Position numbers and translations under genes: made by a program
Assembly: GCA_002205965.3 (NCBI GenBank)
Contig: NADL03000861.1
Span: 30,011-94,010, forward strand
From: Kappaphycus alvarezii
Lineage: Eukaryota; Rhodophyta; Florideophyceae; Gigartinales; Solieriaceae
DNA: 64,000 bases
Direction of reading: 5' to 3'
Notes under the pieces: generated by a model
Told to the model about the DNA's origin: nothing
Seen by the model: the letters and a program-made list of their open reading frames with translations, nothing else
Databases searched by the model: none
Part shown: piece by piece, positions 35,364 through 44,565 of the stretch
Position numbering within the stretch: position 1 is the first letter of the stretch
Layout: every line of letters starts with the position of its first letter

Positions 35364-35915
35364 TGCAAAATAATTGGGATAGGTAGATCCAAATAATAAT
35401 AAATAGTTCCAACTTGAATAAATAAATAAATGCCACAATCGGACTTAGAATGAATAATGAATAGAAAACCAAATTTAATAATATCTGATCGAGGGGGATA
35501 TTTCGATAGCCCGAGGATGTAAAAATATTTCTAAAAACCTAGACTACTTATACTCTACGCCAGGGTGAACCTGCTACAAAAATCAGGTGAGCCGTTCAAT
35601 AATTTTGGTAAACATAATTTAGGCTCAGCAATAATTATTGCAGTATTTTCCAGGTAAGCAATCATCCAGATAATAATTTGTTGGTAGCATAAATGTAGTA
35701 ATTATAGCCTGTATAATAAAAACCCAACTGTAGGACATAAAAATTATTTGACACTGAATTCAGCATAAAATAGTGCCAGTGTAAAATAGATAAAATTATT
35801 CCTTGATGATTCATAATAAATATAAATTGTGGGCCTCAATAAAAATATTGCTCCACAATTCAGCATCAATGTAGGACACCGGGATAGAGATTAAAATATT
35901 TGGTCAATTTTCACA
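35364..35915 (-). repeat. copia 5' LTR
   Basis: 552 bp, ~99% identical to 30,361-30,910, followed by the TTATG duplicate. Confidence 0.93.
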
Positions 35916-35967
35916 TTATGCGGGATAAGTCGTCGCTGATGGGTAACACTAAAGTACATGACCTTCC

Positions 35968-36330
35968 TTACAGGGCCGGCTCAATGCCGGCGAGCAGGCA
36001 TGCCGCGTTGGACATGACGGCCGCAGCAGCCGAGATAAGTGGGTGGCGTTGGAAGTTCATCTCGAGTGTAGATAGGATGCGAAGAGGTGCCGCTGGATAG
36101 AGAGATCGGCGCGAGGGAGCTCGCCGAGATCGCGCACCAGGATAGCTCTGTATAGGTACGTACTGCATAAGAACGTGTGGAGGTGGGCAGGACGGGCTGG
36201 GGTCATGTCAGTAGTGAGGGGCGTTTTGTGTAGGAGGGTCCGGGTGCCCTGTAGAGTACGATGTGCCCTGTTGGTGGTCTCTTCGGAATTTATCCCTAGG
36301 GGGTGGTTGTCATCCCTAGGTAAGGGGCCT
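35968..36330 (-). mobile_element. LINE 3'-end fragment next to the copia insertion
   Basis: The minus strand reads LISAAAAVMSNAACLLAGIE and a stop at 35,968. It parallels the LINE I tail (AAAAVISNAACLLAGLPSVF, stop at 17,710). Upstream the minus strand has an R/P-rich stretch (SRRAPSRRSLYPAAPLRILS) and, more loosely, thumb-like sequence up to ~36,330. The copia element sits a few dozen bases beyond the stop, so it inserted into this LINE's 3' untranslated region. Confidence 0.65.
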
Positions 36331-37070
36331 TGTCAGATAGACGGATCGCCATGGTTTGTATTCTAAGTGGTAGTCGTGGTGGGGCCGGGTCTTGGGAGAT
36401 CACTATGCACTTATTGGGTGCTCAGTTCATACGTCTGGCGGATGCCCACAGACCCACGGATGGTGGTTCATAGACTACAGTAGAGTGATAACCTTAGCAC
36501 TACGCGCGGTAAACAAACCCCATTTACATTTTCTCTATCATTGATCCTTGACAATAAAAACTCCACTCCCCACTGCCTTGCGGATCTCTCGTAGTAAACG
36601 CAACCGCTATTTTCACGGGATGCAAAACAAGCTTTAAGCCAAAAAAATCTTCATCCAATGTGGTGCAATCACGAATCTTTGCTGTATTGCTACGATTGCA
36701 TTGTCTTGCAAAGGGCGAAAAGCTTTTGTGATTCATTAATTTAGAGGCAGTGGCCTGTTATTGCAAAGTATGTACAGGCACGGACAGTATTCCCATAGCT
36801 GTATCAAAGTTGCAAACAGTCGTACAATTCTCTTATTTCCATGAATTCTCTCTCCTGAGATGGACACTGTACTGGCGGCAATCTATCTCTATGCGGACTA
36901 TGACAGTTTAAAGCTAAGGACACATGCTTGTAACACTCTAAACAAACTATCAAAGTTGCCATCGAAAGGTGTCGTCGATTGACTACAAAAAGCCGCTGCA
37001 CTCTTCTTCTGCACTTCATCCCGCTGTTTGCCTTCTCCATAACGCAACTCCTCATTCACAATTAACTACA
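36331..37070. other. no confident gene; upstream region of the cysteine-rich gene
   Basis: Minus-strand open frames at 36,524-36,736 and 36,804-37,055 have no recognisable domain. The last ~100 bp before 37,071 are C/A-rich, as is common for 5' leaders. I see no clear TATA box. Confidence 0.4.
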
Positions 37071-38906
37071 ATGTTTCTTCAGACTTCCTTTTTTATCCTC
37101 CAGTTCTTGCTTCTCTTACTCAGCCCATCCCCAACCCTCTCCCAACGGTGTCGCATCAACGAGCGACTCGTCAACGGAACATGCTCCCCCTGTCCCGCAG
37201 GTACCATCCTCTTCGACGACGAATGTTTTCCTTGCTTCACCGGTACCTTCCGTGCAACTCCCGGTGCGACAGATCCTGCCCAGTGCGTTCCCTGTCCCGC
37301 CAACACCTTTAACGACCGTGAAGGTGCCACAAGCTGTCGTCCGTGTCCCCCTGGCACAAAATCCCTCCTTTCGGTGACAAATGCACCCGCACCTGTCCAC
37401 CTGGTCAAGAGCTTACCAACCAGGGCAGCACCGGCTGCAGTCCTTGCCTTGACGGCTTTTTCAAAAGGCGCCCGGGTCTAGAGGATCGCTGCATCCCCTG
37501 TCCTATGGGCACCTTCACCGATGGCCCCGGAGCCTCGAGCTGCATTCCCTGCCCGCCAGGCACATTTTATCGGAATGCAGCCTTTGATTCCCCCCCTCTT
37601 AGTTTCGATCGCATCAATGGATGCATACCTTGCCAGCCTGGGACTTTTTCTGCCGCGCCTGGCTCCACTCGCTGCGAAAGATGTGGACCGGGTAGGTTCT
37701 CTTCAGCCGGTGCTAGTAGCTGTACCCCTTGTCCGAGGGGACAATTTAATAGCCGCTTGATCGGAAGTTCTTGTCGCTTGTGCCCTGGAGGTACCTTTAC
37801 CATTGGAGAAGGTGCTGCTGTATGCAAAGACAAGCTCAATGGCTGCCCAATTACTGCCTTTGAGAATGCTGACGGTGAATGCTCCGCCTGTGTACCTGGG
37901 GAGAGATTAGATACGCAAACCCGAACATGTGTCCCCTGTCCGGATGGTCAGGTGAGTGACGGCGGTGTGTCTGAAGAGTGCAGGCAGTGTCCGATAGGAA
38001 AGATACCACTCGGTCCGGTGGCACTGTTTGAGAATGGGGGATGTGTGTGCGCACCAGGATCCGTAGATGACGGTTTTGGCGGGTGTTTACCATGTCCGGC
38101 GGGGTCTTCTTGGGATAATAGCCAATCTTTCTTTCAAGGCTCGTCCAGTTTCAGTAGAATGGACGAACCGGATTTGATAGGAAGATGCTTCCTGTGTCGA
38201 GAGGGAACCTTTTCGGGTGGACGCGGTCGCTAGAATGTAGGACATGCCCTGAGAATACGTTTCAGGATCGAAATGGACAGGCTAGGTGCGTGAGGTGTCC
38301 GTCAGGTTTTACCAGTCTTATTAATAGAGATGAAGGTCGTACGAAGTGTGTTGATCGAGATCTTGTATGTGCGAAAGGAGAAGTGCGAAGGTCAGTCAGG
38401 AGATGTGGAACTGTGCCATGTTGCGTTGCCACGGACACGAGTTGTACGCCTGGAAATGTTCGATTTTTTTCGGTGTGTCTTGAATGTAGGGCAAATGAAG
38501 TGCCTGGTCCGAACAACACTTGCTTGCCATGCCCAAGAAGTAGACAGGGAGAGGACGGAACGAGATGTACTCGCTGTAACGAAAGAAGAGGATTTTTTGT
38601 GAATTCGTTGCGCATGTGTTCTTGCCGACGTGGAAGTGGAAGAAAGGGTAATCGCTGTGTTACGTGCGAACCAGGGACTTTTTCTCGTTTTCTTGGGAAT
38701 GATCAAAGAGTATGTTCTAAATGCCCCCAGGGACTTTTATGGATACAGAGGGAGCCATTGAGTGTCGAGACTGTCCTCCCAGAACAGTGGCCCCGAACGA
38801 AGGATCTACTAGTTGCACCCCTTGCCCTCGAGGGACTGTTGTGGGTCGAGACATTTTCGGGCGACGTATGGAGCTTTGTCGACCAAGAAGATCATTTGCA
38901 AATTAG
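37071..38906 (+). pseudogene. secreted cysteine-rich protein, GCC2/GCC3-like repeats (three frame changes)
   Basis: The start at 37,071 is chosen because it gives a clean signal peptide: ~20 hydrophobic residues rich in Phe and Leu ending SPTLSQ. Then follow about a dozen modules of ~45 residues with CxPCPxGTF...GxxxCxPCPPGT spacing, the pattern of GCC2/GCC3 (ephrin-receptor-like, TNFR-like) cysteine-rich domains. The protein would be secreted or on the cell surface. Without a visible membrane segment near the end, secretion is more likely. The frame changes near 37,370, 38,230 and 38,735, and the module pattern resumes in a new frame each time, ending at 38,906. That means a recent pseudogene, or base-calling errors in the assembly. 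Two unmatched features argue for a once-real gene: continuous CPxG spacing across the breaks and a strong signal peptide. Confidence 0.8.
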
Positions 38907-39009
38907 CGTCGAGTGGAATCCAAGTGAAGAAGCCTTAGCAACTCAGACCAGCCTAGGTGGTAATCGATACTTTTTTGTTCCAAAGTAGGGGAGGGATTGG
39001 GCTATCCTT

Positions 39010-39132
39010 CTCGGCATCGCGCTATTCCCTGCATCTACTCGACGTGCGGTCTGCTCCCGGCCCTCGGCCGACGTCGCACCTGTCTTAGATCCAAGCGGCC
39101 AACACGCGTTGACCTGCAAATACGAAGACGGA
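39010..39132 (+). mobile_element. LINE fragment (zinc-finger region before the endonuclease)
   Basis: The plus strand reads LGIALFPASTRRAVCSRPSA, then LDPSGQHALTCKYEDG. This is the typical C..C...D..G.HAL.CK finger block found between RT and restriction-like endonuclease in early-branching LINEs. LINE I has the equivalent LDCFGDHLLHC. The fragment is only ~120 bp and ends abruptly where the tract at 39,133 begins. Confidence 0.5.
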
Positions 39133-39265
39133 TGACTGGATTGATATCTATGGCGCCCTGGGCGAAGACGGCCAGGGTTTTTTTCCGCCCCCTTACTTAT
39201 TTCGCTGCTTTCCTTCGCGGTTCCTCCCCTCAACAGGAGCTCCGCCACTTCGTTACCAGGGGAAA
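39133..39265 (+). pseudogene. duplicated coding-like tract, partner of 15,799-15,930
   Basis: Starts GGATTGATATCTATGGCGCC, as does the partner copy on the minus strand (GGATTGATATCTACGACGCT), and continues in parallel for ~130 bp to a CTTCGTTACC / CTTCGTCGCC end. Readable as a short acidic-then-basic peptide (FFRPLTYFAAFLRGSSPQQE). Family unknown. Confidence 0.5.
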
Positions 39266-39315
39266 GGTTTAGGTGTTTTACTCTTGGAAGATATATCGGA
39301 TCTATCCCATCGTTA
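39258..39315 (+). repeat. short dispersed repeat, copy F
   Basis: Forward copy: GGGGAAAGGTTTAGGTGTTT, then CTTGGAAGATATATCGGATC and TATCCCATCGTT. It directly follows the duplicated tract. Confidence 0.75.
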
Positions 39316-40422
39316 CCCGTTCTTCGTTTAGTCTCCAAGTGATGCAGGCGACAGGTTTCCACCCGATGCCCGCATTCGTAGTTAATTTCTGCAGGCCATC
39401 CGCATGCTTCTGAGCTATACTGTACAACTTGTAAAGATTTACCACCACACTTCTTTGAAGAAATGACTCTTCGACTATTACGAGAAGATATTCTCCCCCC
39501 TTTCTTTACTCAACCGAACCACTGCAGAACTTCGTCAAAACTTCGCCGCTTTCGGCGCCCGCTCCGTGTGACGTGTCGTTGGATTGGGGCGCGCCCACTT
39601 CCTCCCGTCTAGCCCGTTTCCCCTGCAGATCGACATGCCGCGACTTCTGCGCACTCGCTGCACCGATCTCTTCGATATCCTTGTCGACAGTACCGCCACC
39701 TCTCGTTCCCGAAGCACGTTTGACGAGCAGGGAAATGCGCGCAAAGATGGCGTTGATTTTCGAACGGCGCTGTAAAGCGGCGCTGCGTGGTTTTCGTCAA
39801 GGTCGCCCGTCCGCGGTGCAGCCTGTCGCCGTCGCATCCCTCTGGAAGGTTCTTAATGGCAGGCGAAGGAGCCTTTTTTTCAATCCGTGGGTGCTCTATT
39901 CGGTAGGGAATTTTCGGTGGAATTTTTCTGTCTCATCCCCCTCTCGTTTCAGTTGTCCAACCCACTCCTTTCAGTACCCAAGACTACCAAGTCTGCGGTG
40001 AACCCTCCGTGTCTACCGAACCTCTCTCGCACGTCACCAATCGGTGATAAGCAGCCCCTATTATATTCAACCCCGAAGGTGTCTATGGGCAGGCGTCAAA
40101 TGGGCGCGTGGGTGAGGTTATTACGAGCACGGGGATAGCCATGGATTTGTCTGCACAGATTATATACTCCACCTTGCTGGTGATGTGGTAGTGGCGGATG
40201 AGTTCCTTTTCCTTAGACCAATCCATCAGGCGAAAATATCTTTCAAATGTAAACCACCTAAATAATTCCCCTTGAAGAAATGCAAAATGATAAATTGCCT
40301 CTCAGGCAACAATTCCAGCAGAACCTGGCCATTCTCTCTAACCAACAATAAGAAACTAGCTTATCATGGCGTCGTTGCTGAGGGCCCTGACCTATTTGAA
40401 GTCGGTGGTTTCCTGTGAATTG
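39316..40422. other. no confident gene
   Basis: GC-richer than its surroundings. Plus-strand open frames at 39,573-40,001 (142 residues) and 39,887-40,138 overlap in different frames and show no known domain. They may be remains of a decayed gene or of the elements around them. A minus-strand frame at 40,258-40,464 runs into the 1.3 kb repeat. Confidence 0.35.
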
Positions 40423-41760
40423 TGATAGGGGTAAATCGTCTGGGGAAGAGATACTCAGAACCAACTACTTCAAGAAAATGGGGTTGCAAGCGACAAAAGT
40501 GCTACTGTGGTATGGTTGAGAGAAAAAAAAGGAGTTGATAAGGAAGGCAGTTGAGAGGTCTACAAGCAAGTACGGAAGGCACAGGGTCTACCACTGATGC
40601 TTTGTGACCAGCGTAGAAATAATGTTTCTTGGGTATAAAGTTGACTCTCAACTTCCTACTACTCGGGTCTTGACTTGAAGTTGTCTGCAAACTTGCTTGG
40701 CCTCCACAGAAGGAAGCAATTTACTGGGCCTATATAGACTTTTTGGCTAACCCTAAAGTCTCAAAGAAACACACTAAGAACCATAAAATGCATCAATTTG
40801 AATCGTGTGAACGAGAAAGAGTAACAGCAGGTACTATCAGAATAAATATATAGATTAGTTCCTTAATATTTTTGTCCTCTATATCAGAGCCAAACGGTTC
40901 ACCCAAAATATCCATTCCACCTAGGCAGTCCCCACAAATATCCACGAATGGCTTAGAATTCTCCATTGCCTCCTGCGAAATATCTAGACCACTGAAGATG
41001 CCCCTATCCGGTTCCAGAGTCGGGACCACCTGGTCCATATTTTCCGGCCCCTTCCCCACATTTCAAGCACTTTCCATGTCTCCCTCCCCCAAATCCTCCT
41101 CATCCTCCTCTTCAACCCTCTCTTCATCTTCGTCGCAAAAGAGTCAGAGGTCACAATTACTCCGTCAGTCTCCCCTTCGTTCTCCATGGGAGCCCTGCCA
41201 CCGTTGTACACTAGTGGCTCCCACGGGTCCACTCAGTCATCATCTTCATCCTCCTTTTCCTCCTCCTTCTCCTCTGCCTCTTCTGCCTGCTCGAAGCAGT
41301 TACGGCGAACCCACTCCCGAACGCGTTACAGATCCAATCTTCTACAGTAATCATCGTAGTCGGTTGGACCATTTGCCATCAGGTCCAGAGCGTTTAAGTG
41401 GACGACGACCTCGGGGTGACTTGGTGATGGTGAGGGAATGGCGGAGGTTGGTCATGTTAATGGCCAAAAAAGGGGTGGGCCGATGGGGTAGTTGATGGCG
41501 GGTGGGTTGCCTCAACGACGTCGATTTCGAGCTTTAAATACTGCGACATCTTCGAAAAATATGACGACCTTGGACGTGTTATCGCATCTATTAATGACAC
41601 CGTGTCTTAAAATAAAAAATCAACCCATGAATTTGTCACACTCATCCAAATTAAAACTATCTTGCGAACTCAGAAACTGTAAAAATATCTTGCAAATTCC
41701 GATACTGTAACCACATTTGGTCCTCTTGTCGACTTTTTTTCATGTGCAGTTTTGCGCACA
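40423..41760 (+). repeat. ~1.35 kb dispersed repeat, copy 2
   Basis: Starts TGATAGGGGTAAATCG, ends TTTTGCGCACA. It aligns without large gaps with copy 1 at 7,914-9,263, including non-coding flanks such as ACACCGTGTCTTAAAATAAA and CAACCCATGAATTTGTCACA. The two copies share most positions, so they separated more recently than either did from copy 3. Confidence 0.85.
40793..41455 (-). pseudogene. small acidic protein family, copy 2
   Basis: The start Met at 41,455 matches copy 1 (MTNLRHSLTITKSPRG against MTNLRPSLIITKSSRS). The C-terminal part at 40,793-41,059 reads MGKGPENMDQVVPTLEPD, GLDISQEAMENSKPFVDICG and MDILGEPFGSDIEDKN. The middle is glutamate-rich, and the frame is lost between the two ends. 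The tail is better preserved than the middle, as in the other copies. Function unknown. Confidence 0.5.
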
Positions 41761-42589
41761 ACAAACTGCTTATGGAATCACCCAAAAGTTTCCCCCATTA
41801 AGGTTAGGCAAGACCGGACATTAGGGCTATGGGGCGAAGTGTCGGAACAGACTTCTTTGACTTCAAACTGCCTAATACGAACCCTTCCTCAATTGAAAAG
41901 CTCGCTGCTTCAATCCATTGACTTCCTTGAATGCAGCCAAAGCTTCACAGTTGAGAACGTACGAAGCGTTCACCACCGAGAATGCCAGGTCCCGACTCGA
42001 CCCGGTCCCCATATCTACTCTAGGCAGCTAGCACGCTGACAAATATGATATTTTGAACGACCTGCCCAGGCACGTCGCTGTGAGGGCCACGGAGACCTTC
42101 CAGCGGGTGAGCTCCGATCTCATGCAGAGACCACCCGCGGGAGCAATCTCTTACTATGCCGCGTGTCTCGCGGCATAGCCTAACGAAGGTCTTGTAACAG
42201 CGCCCCCCACTGTCCGCTTTTCATGCTTAGGTATGCCCTTTGAGGCTAATACCCGCCTTTATAGGTTTTATAAAATAAAAAAATTCGCTTAAAAAAAGGA
42301 TAAATAAATATAGACAAAGACAGCTGTCTTTGAGTAGGGAATAAATAACCCCAACTGTACCGATAAATTCCTTATTTATTATTGAATAACAATGTTGAAA
42401 ACGAGAACATTTAAGGGGGGGCTCAAATTAGGTTAAAAAGACACTACGATTGGAGCCAAATCGCCAGCCTCACCACTACCTCAGCTCCATCATGCCGGGT
42501 GTAGTACGGAAATCCCCGCCCCAGACACCCTCACCCTCTCTTTCCACGAATATCTGCAACCCATCTTCAGCTAGCAAGCGTGTTTGATT
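41761..42589. other. no gene seen; contains a perfect hairpin
   Basis: No recognisable coding region. A 10-bp perfect hairpin lies at 42,154-42,178 and an A/T-rich stretch with AAAATAAAAAAA follows at ~42,270. Confidence 0.45.
42154..42178. repeat. perfect inverted repeat (10-bp stem, 5-nt loop)
   Basis: CTATGCCGCG, loop TGTCT, CGCGGCATAG. The stem is GC-rich and would be stable as DNA cruciform or RNA hairpin. It could be the end of an RNA gene or an element, but no neighbour supports either. Confidence 0.85.
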
Positions 42590-43330
42590 CAACAACGAGC
42601 TGAAATTCGTCCTGGTACGGGAAGCAACAGCTTGTTGGGCGCATATTGCAACATGAGAAAGGACTCAGGCAGCTTTTGAAAAAACACACCATATGTTTGT
42701 GGAAAGCAAGGAAGTGAAGCGCTCTGCGAGAACCGTTCGACCATCCTAGAAGACTTTAGCCGACCATTACAAGAAGCTCGTAGCTGATCGAAGGGAAGTG
42801 GGCAAGGCCAACAATATGGCTTCTGAAATCGCGGAGGAATGGACAACGGGGTATCAACTTTTACATGAAATCATCGCAGAGATCGATTTCAACAATGAGG
42901 CTGATTGGAAGGATCAAGAAAAGGAGACGGCGAAGGAGGAGCCACTGTAGGAGTCTAGGAACGAGTTACGCGAGCGTGCGCTGAATCTTCAACGTCCACT
43001 GAGAATTCTTATGAGTAGGGTACGCGCAGAATCGGACTAGGAGGCTAGCTTGATCAGCATAGAGGTCGAGGCGAAGCATGAAAACGAGGCAAAAATGTCG
43101 TCGGACAACTGAAGCACAGTTGGAGTTGGAGATGAGAGGGGAGGAGAGGGAAGCAAAAACAGCTGAACATCTTGATGAAGTAGCTTGCTTGTGGATCAAA
43201 CTTGATTAACGTAGGAATGCTCTCGAGAAGAGTCGCTTTGAAGCGAGTGAGCAGACTAGTAAAGACGGGAATATTAAGCGAAGGCTAGCAGTAGAGGCGT
43301 CAAAGCTCGTGCAAGGGTGCTGGTAGCTTT
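42590..43330 (+). pseudogene. Myb/SANT (trihelix)-like gene of a PIF/Harbinger transposon, decayed
   Basis: The plus strand reads a helix-turn-helix-like block (LVREATACWAHIA, then a TVR..ADHYKKLVADRREVGK segment) followed by ASEIAEEWTTGYQLLHEII and an acidic, coiled-coil-like tail. This resembles the Myb/SANT-like DNA-binding partner protein that PIF/Harbinger transposons carry beside their transposase. In the family, that protein binds the terminal repeats and brings the transposase into the nucleus. Several stops occur, most of them downstream of ~42,945. It points towards the transposase relic at 43,481-44,565 (tail to tail), which supports the assignment. Confidence 0.55.
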
Positions 43331-43480
43331 AGTGTAGAAAATACTAACTATGATTAAGTAGAGCTCATAAACGCCCAAATTTGTTTTTTAAAACTCTATG
43401 TACAGCCGTCTTTTATAAAGCATACGGCAACGGCTATAAAATTGCCCCAGACCCCACTCCTGGCAGAGGGTTCAGACTTA

Positions 43481-44565
43481 TCAGGGTTTGGCATCGCCGC
43501 TCCGGATGGTTGTGTACCGAGTAATGGAGGGTGGTATAAACTTGAATCTGGAACGATTATGCATTTCATGGCCAAGGCAGGCCCTAAATTTGAACATAAT
43601 AGCTGAGCATATACATGCAAGCCCAACAAGAGCTTCAAAGGATTTCAAATTCCTCTTCATACCTTGCGACGTGAAGTATTTTTCCAGATCCTTCATATAA
43701 TACCATTCCACGGCTTCTGTGACCGATTGTATAGCTTTATTGAACGCTGTATGCTCTGGCGTGATTTGGCCTCGTCGAAGCCCCACTTGGAGATGGGTAC
43801 GAAGATTTTACGCTTTGTTTCCATACAGCCAATACTGGATCACTTCAATACACATCAATTGCTGCAGAATTCTGTCTATTCTACTACCGCTATATAGTTT
43901 GAGATCATTCGACCGACCTTCTACAGGTCCATAAATATGAAATATGCGTCCATCTGTAATAGAAGGGTATGATATATGAGGCAATCGAACCTCTTATGCC
44001 CAGCGTAGCAACAATAACGACCACTTGGGCGACAAATTTGTATCTTTGTGCAATCAATGATGCCGATAAGGCTATCGAAAGGAGTAACTTATTGATGTAA
44101 TGCGTTAGAATACAGACTTGCTAGGTCCACATGTAAATCTTCACGTAATATTGTGATTAGCCGGTAGTTTATACTAAAAAATCTCTCTTCTATTTCCCCA
44201 AACACCTCACTAAGCGCCAGAGAGTGCATCTCATAAAAAATCTTCAAATTCGGGCCACCGGCAGGTACCACTTAATCCTCTCAACACTATGCAAGTAGCG
44301 GTAACATCGGGACGCTTGTACCCGTACCGGTATGTTACTCCCTCCGTCCATCCGATCTGAAGAGCGACCAGCGGGATCCCAGCCGATCGAAACCTAAAGT
44401 TGCGAAGCGACTCTCCCTAAGAATATATATTGAGGTTGAAGTGGTGCTAGAGATTATCAGCCACCTTATGTTGACCTTATAGAAGTCGCGATACATCCTG
44501 CGGAGCTGCTTAGCAAGGCGTAGTTGAACAGGAAGCGTGCAGTTGGCAACAGTGGCAAACTGCAA
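43481..44565 (-). pseudogene. PIF/Harbinger DDE transposase (DDE_Tnp_4-like), decayed
   Basis: Minus strand. The N-terminal part (44,335-44,565) reads LAKQLRRMYRDFYKV. A block at 44,089-44,271 reads LALSEVFGEIEERFFSINYR. The DDE core begins at FDSLIGIIDCTKIQICRPSG (first catalytic Asp in IIDCTKI), then YAGHKRFDCLIYHT. The C-terminal part (43,481-43,786) reads FNKAIQSVTEAVEWYYMKDL, typical of the last catalytic segment region of HARBI1-like transposases. At least five stops or frame changes. I did not find terminal inverted repeats. Confidence 0.7.

Larger units (their letters stand above)
30361..35915 (-). mobile_element. Ty1/copia LTR retrotransposon, young but broken
   Basis: 5,555 bp, minus strand, flanked by a perfect 5-bp target duplication TTATG (30,356-30,360 and 35,916-35,920). 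The LTRs (550 and 552 bp) differ at about five positions, i.e. ~99% identical, so it is recent. The internal region carries gag, integrase, RT and RNase H in copia order, but its frames are interrupted roughly half a dozen times, so it looks non-autonomous. It belongs to the same family as the relic at 4,317-7,103. Confidence 0.95.

Noticed and set aside
37079-37408. Antisense frames of the cysteine-rich gene
   Set aside because: Glycine- and threonine-rich mirror of the CPxGT modules. The signal peptide and cysteine spacing show the plus strand is coding.
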